A stretch of 64,000 bases of DNA from Rheinheimera sp. 1928-s (GTDB taxonomy: Bacteria; Pseudomonadota; Gammaproteobacteria; Enterobacterales; Alteromonadaceae), in NCBI RefSeq assembly GCF_029269265.1, contig NZ_JARIXP010000003.1, positions 202,135 through 266,134 of the forward strand, read 5' to 3'. A program made the position numbers and the translations under genes. Position 1 is the stretch's first letter. Every line of letters starts with the position of its first letter. The notes beneath the pieces are model-generated. The model saw nothing but the letters and a program-made list of their open reading frames with translations. It was not told where the DNA came from and ran no database searches. Positions 16,829-24,164 of this stretch are shown here, piece by piece.

Positions 16829-18481
16829 ATGCAATTGAACTTAAAATCAAGCTTCACCCTATTCGCCAGCCTCACGTTGCTCACCGCATGCGGTGGAGGC
16901 GGAGGCAGCTCTGACACTGGTAGCTCAGGTGGTGGTGGAAATAGTGGCGGCTCAGCAGCTCCGACCTGGACTGCAGGCCAGTTCCGTGACGAATCTCAAT
17001 TTAAAAATTTTTGCGTTTCTCCCCGTTCAGGAGCCGATCCATTTAATGGCGGCTTCTATCCGGATAAAGCCGGCACCGCCATGCACGAGAAAATGTGGTT
17101 ACGTTCCTGGAATAACAGAACCTATTTGTGGTACCGGGAAGTTGCAGATATAGACCCAACCAGCTACAGCATTTCGGCGTACTTTAATTTATTAAAAACT
17201 ACAGCTGTCACTGATTCAGGTGTGGCCAAAGATCAGTTTCATTTCACCCAGAATACCGCCGATTACCAGCAACAATCTCAATCCGGTGTCAGTTCTGGTT
17301 ATGGCATAGAATGGTCTGTAGGTTCTACCAGGGCTCCCCGCTCTTTTATTGTGGCCTACACTGAACCAAACTCGCCGGCAGCTTTGGCTGGTGTGAAAAG
17401 GGGCGACTTTTTGCTGGAGGTGGATGGCATTGATTTTGTCAATGACAGCAGCAGCTCAGGGGTCAACACTATCAATGCGGGCCTGTTCCCTGCCAATACC
17501 GGAGAACAGCATAGTTTTAGATTCCGCACTGTGGAAAATACGGAAGTCAGCTATCAGCTGCGCTCTGCAGATGTCGCCTCAAGTCCGGTGCAAAATGCCA
17601 AAGTCATCAACACAAGCTCTGGCCCTGTAGGTTATTTCCAGTTTAATAGTTATATAGTGCCGGCACAGCGTCAGTTGATTGATGCAGTGAAACTATTCCG
17701 CGATGCAGCCATTTCTGAGCTGGTGGTGGATTTACGCTATAACGGTGGAGGCTTGTTGGCATTAGCTGGCCAGTTGGGTTATATGGTGACTGGCCCTGAT
17801 ATTATTCAGAACAGATTTTTTGAACGCTTGCAGTTCAACGATAAATACCCCAATACCAACCCTGTTACAGGCGACAGTTTAAGCCCAACACCTTTTTATA
17901 ACCGCGAAATTAACTATGAATCCGGCACCTTAACCAGCACAGTATTGCCTAATTTAAATTTAAGCCGTATCTATGTTCTGACGACAGAAAACACCTGCTC
18001 TGCCAGCGAAGCTTTTATGAACGGCCTGCGTGGTATAGATGTCGAAGTGATCCAGATAGGCGGAAAAACCTGTGGTAAACCTTATGGTTTTTACCCTACA
18101 GATAACTGTGGTACCACCTACTTCACGATCCAGTTCAGCGGTATAAACTCCAAAGGCTTTGGTGACTATGCCGATGGTTTTAAACCAACCACTGCGCCAG
18201 TATTTGCTGCAGATATCAAAGGTTGTACGGCAGCGGACGACTTTTCCAAACGGCTTGGCGATCCTGAAGAAGGAATGCTGGAGACAGCCTTGCATTACAT
18301 CGAAACAGACAGCTGTCTGAGCTCAACAGGTTCAGGAGTCAGTACTGCTGTCGGATCTCTGTCTGGTAGAGGTGCGGCCTTGTCTGACGCTACGGCAGGT
18401 TCTGGCCCAGCGGTCAGAAATCCAGCAGAAAAACCTTTAACCAACAGCATTCGTTTACCGGTGAAGGATCAACAAGAGTGA
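16829..18481 (+). CDS. S41-family (C-terminal processing) protease lipoprotein
   Basis: The 550-residue lipoprotein has a lipobox LTAC at about residues 18-21, followed by a Gly/Ser linker. A PDZ segment (SPAALAGVKRGDFLLEVDGIDF, about 190-215) precedes the tail-specific protease domain: VGYFQF, VVDLRYNGGG, and the catalytic Ser in TCSASEAF with the Lys in GGKTCGKPYG. Cys pairs near the catalytic site suggest disulphides, consistent with a periplasmic location. The substrate is unknown. The next small lipoprotein overlaps its stop by 4 bp (GTGA), so the two are coupled. Confidence 0.88.
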   Translation: MQLNLKSSFTLFASLTLLTACGGGGGSSDTGSSGGGGNSGGSAAPTWTAGQFRDESQFKNFCVSPRSGADPFNGGFYPDKAGTAMHEKMWLRSWNNRTYLWYREVADIDPTSYSISAYFNLLKTTAVTDSGVAKDQFHFTQNTADYQQQSQSGVSSGYGIEWSVGSTRAPRSFIVAYTEPNSPAALAGVKRGDFLLEVDGIDFVNDSSSSGVNTINAGLFPANTGEQHSFRFRTVENTEVSYQLRSADVASSPVQNAKVINTSSGPVGYFQFNSYIVPAQRQLIDAVKLFRDAAISELVVDLRYNGGGLLALAGQLGYMVTGPDIIQNRFFERLQFNDKYPNTNPVTGDSLSPTPFYNREINYESGTLTSTVLPNLNLSRIYVLTTENTCSASEAFMNGLRGIDVEVIQIGGKTCGKPYGFYPTDNCGTTYFTIQFSGINSKGFGDYADGFKPTTAPVFAADIKGCTAADDFSKRLGDPEEGMLETALHYIETDSCLSSTGSGVSTAVGSLSGRGAALSDATAGSGPAVRNPAEKPLTNSIRLPVKDQQE

Positions 18482-18882
18482 CCAAATTGATGTTTTTAAA
18501 GTACATACTATTAAGTGGTCTGTTGCTGGGGATCAGCGCCTGTCAGCAGGTTCAGGCGGTGCCCGAACCTGCTGTACTGACGCAGACGTCACCCGAGGTA
18601 AAGCTGGAGCTGCAACAACAGATCCAAAAAGCCATAGGTGGGCCTTTAGTCCGGCTGGCAGACAATGCTTACTTGTTTGAAAGCCAGATCTGGATTGAAT
18701 CCGTGGTATTAAAAGACGACAAAGGCCGCCCTTTGGACGGCCGCCATATGGATTTAGCCAACCTCTTTGTACTGCAAATTGACCAGGGACAATGCCAGTT
18801 AAGGCACAATAAATCAGATCAGGTTTTTGTGCTGACCAAAGCAACATGCATAGCTGAGAAACAGCGTTTTCCTGAAAAATAG
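18478..18882 (+). CDS. Small lipoprotein of unknown function coupled to the S41 protease
   Basis: The 134-residue protein has a signal with lipobox GISAC (Cys about residue 22) and a mature part without known motifs (QIQKAIGGPLVRLADNAYLFESQIWIESV...). GTG at 18478 overlaps the protease stop; ATG at 18487 is an alternative. Translational coupling suggests a partner, inhibitor or substrate-presentation role for the protease, but this is inferred from position only. The gene ends directly against the convergent HTH gene. Confidence 0.65.
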   Translation: MTKLMFLKYILLSGLLLGISACQQVQAVPEPAVLTQTSPEVKLELQQQIQKAIGGPLVRLADNAYLFESQIWIESVVLKDDKGRPLDGRHMDLANLFVLQIDQGQCQLRHNKSDQVFVLTKATCIAEKQRFPEK

Positions 18883-19140
18883 TTACAGATCAGTGCGTGA
18901 TACACCGGAGTTTACCGACTCCGGCACCACCAAAGAAGCAGCTGGCACTGCATAAAAGGCAGACAACTCCCGCACAGTACGATAACTTACTTTTTTACCT
19001 GTCTCCGCTCTTTTGATCGTTGCCAGCGACACCCGCAGCGATCGCTGCTGACAAGCGTTAAACAAATCCTCCTGACTTAAAAATCTTTGTTGTCTCAATG
19101 ATTTAAGTAACTCAACTTTTAATACCAGAGCTTCTTGCAT
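18883..19140 (-). CDS. Small XRE-type helix-turn-helix protein
   Basis: About 85 residues carry a lambda-repressor-like HTH: VELLKSLRQQRFLSQEDLFNACQQRSLRVSLATIKRAETGKKVSYRTVRELSAFYAVPAASLV. The SLATIKRAETGK pattern is the one found at the N terminus of large AAA/adenylate-cyclase-type regulators; here it stands alone. I use the ATG at 19140, with GGAG about 10 bp upstream; the frame stays open to a TTG at 19218. It ends flush against the convergent lipoprotein gene and lies downstream of the PixA/AidA-like gene on the same strand. Confidence 0.65.
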   Translation of the reverse strand: MQEALVLKVELLKSLRQQRFLSQEDLFNACQQRSLRVSLATIKRAETGKKVSYRTVRELSAFYAVPAASLVVPESVNSGVSRTDL

Positions 19141-19317
19141 AAGGCGTTCACTCCATCGATCAGAAAGATAAATAGCAGAACCAAGGCCAGACCACATTGT
19201 AAAAGGCTTTGTTTTCAAAAAAGAGACAAAATTATGAACGCGGCTGTCTTTTTAGTCCAGCATGAAATTTACAAAGGATTAACCTGATACCAAACTGACA
19301 CTAAATAGAGACCAAAA

Positions 19318-19344
19318 AAACAGGCCTGAATTTCAGGCCTGTTT
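19318..19344 (-). terminator. Rho-independent terminator of the PixA/AidA-like gene
   Basis: On the minus strand a near-perfect stem (CAGGCCTGAA and its complement, 19321-19341) is followed by a run of seven T residues (plus-strand A run 19314-19320), 16 bp after the stop codon. Confidence 0.9.
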
Positions 19345-19360
19345 CGGGTGAAGAATTATC

Positions 19361-19894
19361 TTAGTTAGAGATACTGATAAACGGATCCCAGCTAAAGTAA
19401 CCAATCACAGCACCAGTACTGTTGTTCACCAGTTTGAAGCTTAAGGTGTACTGAATTTTCTGACCTGCTTCAATCACAGTACCCTGAGTGGCATAGGCAT
19501 TGTTATGGAACAAAGCTGGAGTGCCATTGACCGGGTCTGAACCTGCTGGCAGATACACACTGGTGTGCATATTAAAATAACTTAAAGCCGTAATGCCGGA
19601 AGAAGGGTTAAAGCTGCCATTGTATAAAAAGGCTGTGTAGTCTGTGTCACCGTCAAAAGTGCTGACAGCCCAGCGCACTGTGTCGCCTGAGTTCGCTTTG
19701 ACTTCCAGTTCAGAGCCACCCTGATTGCTGGCGATATAGCTGTTTTGTGTAATCATCGACACAAACACATCAGAACCGCCCCAGGCGCCTAAATTAGTTG
19801 GGCTGCCTACAGAACCTGGTTTCAGTGAACCATCGTTTAAACGCTCTGCCAGCTCAGTGGCATTAACTGCAACAAGAATATTGATAAGAGACAT
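19361..19894 (-). CDS. PixA/AidA-family inclusion-body protein
   Basis: The protein is about 177 residues and opens MSLINILVAVNATELAERL, the typical start of the AidA/PixA family (Ralstonia AidA, Xenorhabdus PixA inclusion protein). It continues with the beta-rich body including NQGGSELEVKANSGDTVRWAVSTF, FNMHTSVYLP and YTLSFKLV. Members accumulate to high level in stationary phase or under quorum-type control; the molecular role is unclear. The start at 19894 is chosen because AAAGGA is 6 bp upstream; a longer frame to 19939 is open. A strong terminator follows, and a palindrome lies upstream. Confidence 0.82.
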   Translation of the reverse strand: MSLINILVAVNATELAERLNDGSLKPGSVGSPTNLGAWGGSDVFVSMITQNSYIASNQGGSELEVKANSGDTVRWAVSTFDGDTDYTAFLYNGSFNPSSGITALSYFNMHTSVYLPAGSDPVNGTPALFHNNAYATQGTVIEAGQKIQYTLSFKLVNNSTGAVIGYFSWDPFISISN

Positions 19895-19999
19895 GATCAT
19901 TCCTTTTTCATCGTGAAGTGAGTTGCTATCAATCCCCAAATTTCAGCCTGATGGCTAAATGTTTTTGGGTACAAACAGCATATCCGATGCAACAAAAAG

Positions 20000-20033
20000 G
20001 TCAGTCTCAGACTGGCGTCAGTTTGGTGTCAGT
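20000..20033. promoter_or_regulatory. Palindrome and GTCAGT repeats upstream of the PixA/AidA-like gene
   Basis: CAGTCT-C-AGACTG at 20002-20014 is a perfect 13-bp palindrome. GTCAGT occurs at 20000, 20017 and 20028. The 11-mer GTCAGTTTGGT at 20017-20027 reappears inverted (ACCAAACTGAC) at 19289-19299 beyond the terminator, so the gene is bracketed by the same motif. The position, about 105-140 bp before the start codon, fits an operator; the regulator is unknown. Confidence 0.4.
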
Positions 20034-20057
20034 GTCTGATGCCAATGTTTTGATAAA

Positions 20058-20082
20058 ACTCTGGGGGATAACCCCCCAGAGT
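20058..20082 (-). terminator. Terminator of the SRPBCC gene
   Basis: On the minus strand ACTCTGGGGG-GTTAT-CCCCCAGAGT forms a strong stem followed by TTTTATC, about 18 bp past the stop codon of the SRPBCC gene. Confidence 0.85.
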
Positions 20083-20099
20083 TGTCAGTTAAAGAGGGG

Positions 20100-20639
20100 T
20101 TATTGTTCTAACAGAACTTTTAGCTTGTCCAAACCTTGTTGCAGGTCATCACCTATCATTTGCTCCATATCCATCACCAGCAACAACAGGTTCATCGGAT
20201 AGGGCATATCACCTTTAAACCCCCAGGTGACTTTCGTTTGGTCAGCAGCGCTTTGTTGTGTCAGCAGATAAGCAGGAGAAACCGAGGCAAAAGGCGCGAT
20301 AAAACGCAGTTCGTAATCAATACGCTCACCGGGTTTGATTGCCGTGATCTCTTGTTCACCTTGACCTACTTCATCTTTTTCACTCTGCCATGCTGAAACA
20401 AAACCTACAGTGCCATCTTCGCCTTTATAGGTTTTTTTCACATTCGGATCCAAAGCCATCCAGACACTGAAGTTATCCTGATTTTTCAACAGTACCAGAT
20501 AACTGAAAACCTGCTCTTTGGGTTTATTAATGCTGACGCTGCGTTCTACCTGATACGACGAAGGCAACACCAAAGCGGCCAGCAACAGCACAGCCACTGC
20601 CAGTAAAAAACCAATCAGTATTATTTTTATAAGTTTCAT
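20100..20639 (-). CDS. SRPBCC (polyketide cyclase/START-like) family protein
   Basis: The 179-residue protein has an N-terminal membrane helix (residues 5-26), then YQVERSVSINKPKEQVFSYLVLLKNQDNFSVW, the opening of the SRPBCC fold, and a long C-terminal helix MIGDDLQQGLDKLKVLLEQ. These domains bind hydrophobic ligands; the ligand is not identifiable. In its leader a 14-bp sequence (CTCTCTTCTGGTTG) is duplicated at 20645-20658 and 20663-20676. It lies just beyond the end of the flagellar cluster and is followed by its own terminator. Confidence 0.78.
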   Translation of the reverse strand: MKLIKIILIGFLLAVAVLLLAALVLPSSYQVERSVSINKPKEQVFSYLVLLKNQDNFSVWMALDPNVKKTYKGEDGTVGFVSAWQSEKDEVGQGEQEITAIKPGERIDYELRFIAPFASVSPAYLLTQQSAADQTKVTWGFKGDMPYPMNLLLLVMDMEQMIGDDLQQGLDKLKVLLEQ

Positions 20640-20756
20640 AGGGGCTCTCTTCTGGTTGAAGACTCTCTTCTGGTTGTAGACGCAAAAATCTGCGTTACCG
20701 TCAGTGTAGCCCGAAGATTTTGATTTAGAAAAGAGCGGCTTAACTTAAGCTTTGTA

Positions 20757-21179
20757 TCAGGCTGGTTTCTTCAACTTCAGTTGAAACAGCTGCATTGCAA
20801 TTTCATCGGCCTGCTGCTGCTCAGCTTTTTGCTGCTTTTGCAGTGCACTGTATTCACGGTTATGGATCACCGCTTCTATGCCTTTGCTATACGCCACCTG
20901 CTTTTGACAGACCTGTTGCTGTTGCTGTAATTCAGCGTAGGCGGCCTGAGTTTTGTCCTGCTGTTGCTGCTGCATATCGAGCAATACAGTTTTCATCGAC
21001 GCCAGATTCTGTAAACCTAAAGCCGATTTCATCTGATAACTGCGCTCCATACCAGAGATATGTTCGGTCAGTAGTTGCAAACGCCGCTCTTCGTTAGCAG
21101 CCTGTTGATTCAGTTGCTGCTGGCGTTGCCCCATCTGTTTTAAATTGGCTTGCTGTTGTTCCAGGTATTTTTTCAACAT
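20757..21179 (-). CDS. fliJ: Flagellar export protein FliJ
   Basis: The 140-residue protein is almost entirely coiled coil, opening MLKKYLEQQQANLKQMGQRQQQLNQQ. Its size and its position directly after fliI are typical of FliJ, the central stalk that couples the FliI ATPase to the FlhA export gate. Sequence identity in this family is low, so context carries the call. It is the last gene of the motY-lafK-fliEFGHIJ operon; four bases separate it from fliI. Confidence 0.85.
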   Translation of the reverse strand: MLKKYLEQQQANLKQMGQRQQQLNQQAANEERRLQLLTEHISGMERSYQMKSALGLQNLASMKTVLLDMQQQQQDKTQAAYAELQQQQQVCQKQVAYSKGIEAVIHNREYSALQKQQKAEQQQADEIAMQLFQLKLKKPA

Positions 21180-21183
21180 AGGC

Positions 21184-22509
21184 TTAACTCAACAATTTAG
21201 TTAAATCGGCTTGGGAGTGCTGAAAATCAGAGCTTTGCTGTAAGCCCTGACATAAAAAATGTTCGATGGCAGGATAGAGTTGCACTGCTCTGTCGAGCTC
21301 CTGATCTTTGCCTGTCTGGTAAGCACCTAAAGGGATCAGTTCCTGCACCTGCAAATACCGTGAGTACAGTCGTTTCAAAGCGTAAGCATGTTTCAGCTGT
21401 TGCTCCGGTACTATTTGCGGCATCACCCTGCTGATGGACGCACCAATATCGATAGCAGGATAATGACCGCGTTCGGCCAGGGTGCGGCTTAATACCACAT
21501 GCCCATCTAAAATAGCCCGGGCAGCGTCCGCTATCGGATCCTGCTGGTCATCGCCTTCAGCCAATACGGTATAAATAGCCGTCATACTGCCTTTGCTGTC
21601 AGCACTGTTGCCTGCTTTTTCAACCAGTTGTGTCAGCTTGCTAAATACCGAAGGAGGATAGCCTTTAGTCGCAGGCGGTTCACCGACAGACAAGGCAATT
21701 TCGCGCTGTGCCTGGGCATAGCGGGTCAGTGAATCGACCAATAACAACACGTTAAAACCTAAATCGCGATAATAAGCCGCCAGTCGATGACTCAGTTCTG
21801 CCGCTTTTAACCGCAGCAAAGGCGACTGGTCGGCAGGGGCTGCAATCACAATGGCCTTTTTTAAGCCTTCAGGCCCCAGACTATGTTCAATAAAATCTTT
21901 GACTTCCCAGCCCCGTTCTCCAATCAAACCAACGATCACCACATCGGCCTGGGTATAACGGGTCATCATGCCCAGCAATTTACTTTTACCTACGCCTGAG
22001 CCTGCAAATAGCCCCATACGCTGGCCCTGCCCTACAGTAAAAAGAGCATTAATAGCGCGGATACCAACATCTAAAGGCGCACTGACGCCCTTTTTTTGCA
22101 AAGGGTTAACTGCAGCTAAATTGGCGCTGATGCGATCGCCGGTTTTAATGGCTGCTTTGCCATCGAGCGGACACATTAAACCGTCCAGCACCCGACCTAA
22201 TAATTCAGTAGAAACTAATAGTTGATTGGCGGTCACCACAGTGCGGACCCGGGCGCCGGCTCTTAAACCATCCACAGCTGTTAATGGCATTAAAAATGCC
22301 TGATCGGTATCAAAACCTACCACTTCAGCGTCAAACCACTGACCATCTTCACTTTCAATCTGGCAACGCTGGCCTAAAGTAAAACTGTGACCAGCGGCAG
22401 ATAAAATCATGCCGTTGACCCGCAGCAAGCGACCATAACTATGCACCCAGTCCGGTGGCTGAATTTGGGTTCTGGCCAAACTCAGGCTTTCGCTAAAGGA
22501 CTTACGCAT
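21184..22509 (-). CDS. fliI: Flagellum-specific ATPase FliI
   Basis: This 441-residue export ATPase resembles F1-beta. Walker A GSGVGKS is at about 170-176. Walker B sits in LLLVDSLTRYAQAQREIALSVGEPPATKGYPPSVF, a signature of FliI/type III ATPases. The hexamer drives unfolding and delivery of flagellar subunits to the export gate. It starts inside the last 8 bp of fliH. Confidence 0.97.
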   Translation of the reverse strand: MRKSFSESLSLARTQIQPPDWVHSYGRLLRVNGMILSAAGHSFTLGQRCQIESEDGQWFDAEVVGFDTDQAFLMPLTAVDGLRAGARVRTVVTANQLLVSTELLGRVLDGLMCPLDGKAAIKTGDRISANLAAVNPLQKKGVSAPLDVGIRAINALFTVGQGQRMGLFAGSGVGKSKLLGMMTRYTQADVVIVGLIGERGWEVKDFIEHSLGPEGLKKAIVIAAPADQSPLLRLKAAELSHRLAAYYRDLGFNVLLLVDSLTRYAQAQREIALSVGEPPATKGYPPSVFSKLTQLVEKAGNSADSKGSMTAIYTVLAEGDDQQDPIADAARAILDGHVVLSRTLAERGHYPAIDIGASISRVMPQIVPEQQLKHAYALKRLYSRYLQVQELIPLGAYQTGKDQELDRAVQLYPAIEHFLCQGLQQSSDFQHSQADLTKLLS

Positions 22510-23143
22510 CGTCGCCCAACAACTGACGGCGCACAGGCAGCATGGCCTGCTCTAAACGCTGCTGGAAATCCAGCTGATGCAATTGCTGGCGACCATTAAA
22601 CTGCACCCGGCCTGAAGGTAAAGCGGCATCAAACTGCAACGGGATCTGTTGAATGTGGCGAATACCATCAAACAAAGACGCATCGGCCTGGGACAACTGA
22701 ATAGACTGCAAAGGGTCTGTTGCTCCCAATTGCGGCAGTAATTGATCAATAGCCAGTTGTAACAAGGACGGCTGCAACACCAGCTCAGTTTGCACTACAG
22801 TGCTGGCCAGTTGCTGCACCAGCAATAACAACTCCTGCCCCAACTGCTGTTCTTTATGCTGCAACTGCTGATTAAATTGTTCGGTTAAAAAATCCAGAGC
22901 GCGCTGCTGCTTTTGCGCCAGCTCGTTTTGCTGTTTCTCCAGCTCCTTTTGCCAGAACTGCTGCAATTGCTGCTGACCTTCAGCCAAACCTCGCTGATAA
23001 GCCTCTTGTTCAGTCGCTTCAACACCAGCCTGAAACCCCTGCTGATAAAACTGCTCATTCAATTGCTGCACTGTCGCGCTGCCATCTTTGCGCTGCAAAG
23101 CAGGAAAGCGGAATTGTTGGTCCTGCTGCACCACGGCACTCAT
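22502..23143 (-). CDS. fliH: Flagellar assembly protein FliH
   Basis: The 213-residue protein has a Gln-rich coiled coil in the middle (LEKQQNELAQKQQRALDFLTEQFNQQLQHKEQQL), preceded by the FliH-type QGFQAGVEATEQEAYQRGLAEGQQQ segment with its GxxxG-like spacing. It ends in a V-ATPase subunit-E-like domain (LPSGRVQFNGRQQLHQLDFQQRLEQAM). FliH regulates FliI and docks it to the C ring. It begins 1 bp after fliG ends and overlaps fliI by 8 bp. Confidence 0.92.
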   Translation of the reverse strand: MSAVVQQDQQFRFPALQRKDGSATVQQLNEQFYQQGFQAGVEATEQEAYQRGLAEGQQQLQQFWQKELEKQQNELAQKQQRALDFLTEQFNQQLQHKEQQLGQELLLLVQQLASTVVQTELVLQPSLLQLAIDQLLPQLGATDPLQSIQLSQADASLFDGIRHIQQIPLQFDAALPSGRVQFNGRQQLHQLDFQQRLEQAMLPVRRQLLGDDA

Positions 23144-23144
23144 A

Positions 23145-24164
23145 TCAACCTACCGTTTCTTCTGGATAGAGACGATATTCCAACCGGCCAGCTGCCATCA
23201 TCTGTTTCACTATGGCCATAATTTCAGCGCGGGCAGCTTCGACTTTACGTACAGGCTGAGGTTTCATTGTCTCTATTTGCTGGCGGTAGACCTGAGCTAA
23301 GCGTTTAGGCAACACAGCCAGAATGCTCTCGGTGAGTGCTACGTCTGCACCTTTCAGCGCTGTGACCCAGAGTTCATCCGGGATATCGGTCAGCAGTTGA
23401 TTCAGCACATCTTCGCTTTGGCGGCTTAAGCTGTAGAAGTCATACATTTTGTCTTCAATAGCACCAGCCATAGTAATGTCGTGCATTTTGAGCAGGTCCA
23501 TCACTTCGGCTTTATTGCCGCTGTATCTGTTCATAATATCAGCCACTTGCTGCACGCCGTTAATACGGGCACCGACCTGCTCGCCAACATACTCAATGCA
23601 ACGCTCCAGCGTATAACGTAAATCTTCAATCACGTGTTCGCTGACTTCGCGCATATTGGCAATACGGAATAAAATATCGTCATGCTTTTGCGCCGGAAAT
23701 AAACTTAAGATAGTGCTGGCTTGCTCTGCAGGTAAAAAAGCCAGAATAAGTGCCTGCATCTGAATATGTTCCTGCTCCATAAAACGCACCAGCAATTCAG
23801 CAGGAACCCACTCCAGACGACGCACATCATCAGCCAAAGCACCACCGTAAATATCATCCAGCATGCCACGGGCGAGTTTACGGCCTACGGCTTTATCCAA
23901 AGCGCGTTCCAGATAAACACGGGAAGCACCGCTGACGCCACTTTCAGTACGGTACTGATCAAAAAAATCAGTCAGAATAGTAGCGACATCGTCCTGAGTC
24001 ACATTGGCGATTTTTGCCATACGTTCTGACAAAGCACGCACTTCATTGCGGCCTAACTTTTTGATAATACAAGCTGCGTTTTCTTCGCCCATACTCAGCA
24101 GCAGGATAGCGGCTCTGTCCAGATCGGAGATCTGTTTACTCTGCTCAGCTCTTAACGGATTCAA
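23145..24164 (-). CDS. fliG: Flagellar motor switch protein FliG
   Basis: The 339-residue rotor protein comprises the FliF-binding N domain (RAAILLLSMGEENAACIIKKLGRNEVRALSERMAKI), the middle ARM repeats (AILAFLPAEQASTILSLFPAQKHDDILFRIANM) and the C-terminal torque-generating domain with charged residues (DDLRYTLERCIEY..., ALTESILAVLPKRLA). It sits between the MS ring and the C ring and contacts the stator. Its start overlaps fliF by 20 bp. Confidence 0.96.
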   Translation of the reverse strand: MNPLRAEQSKQISDLDRAAILLLSMGEENAACIIKKLGRNEVRALSERMAKIANVTQDDVATILTDFFDQYRTESGVSGASRVYLERALDKAVGRKLARGMLDDIYGGALADDVRRLEWVPAELLVRFMEQEHIQMQALILAFLPAEQASTILSLFPAQKHDDILFRIANMREVSEHVIEDLRYTLERCIEYVGEQVGARINGVQQVADIMNRYSGNKAEVMDLLKMHDITMAGAIEDKMYDFYSLSRQSEDVLNQLLTDIPDELWVTALKGADVALTESILAVLPKRLAQVYRQQIETMKPQPVRKVEAARAEIMAIVKQMMAAGRLEYRLYPEETVG

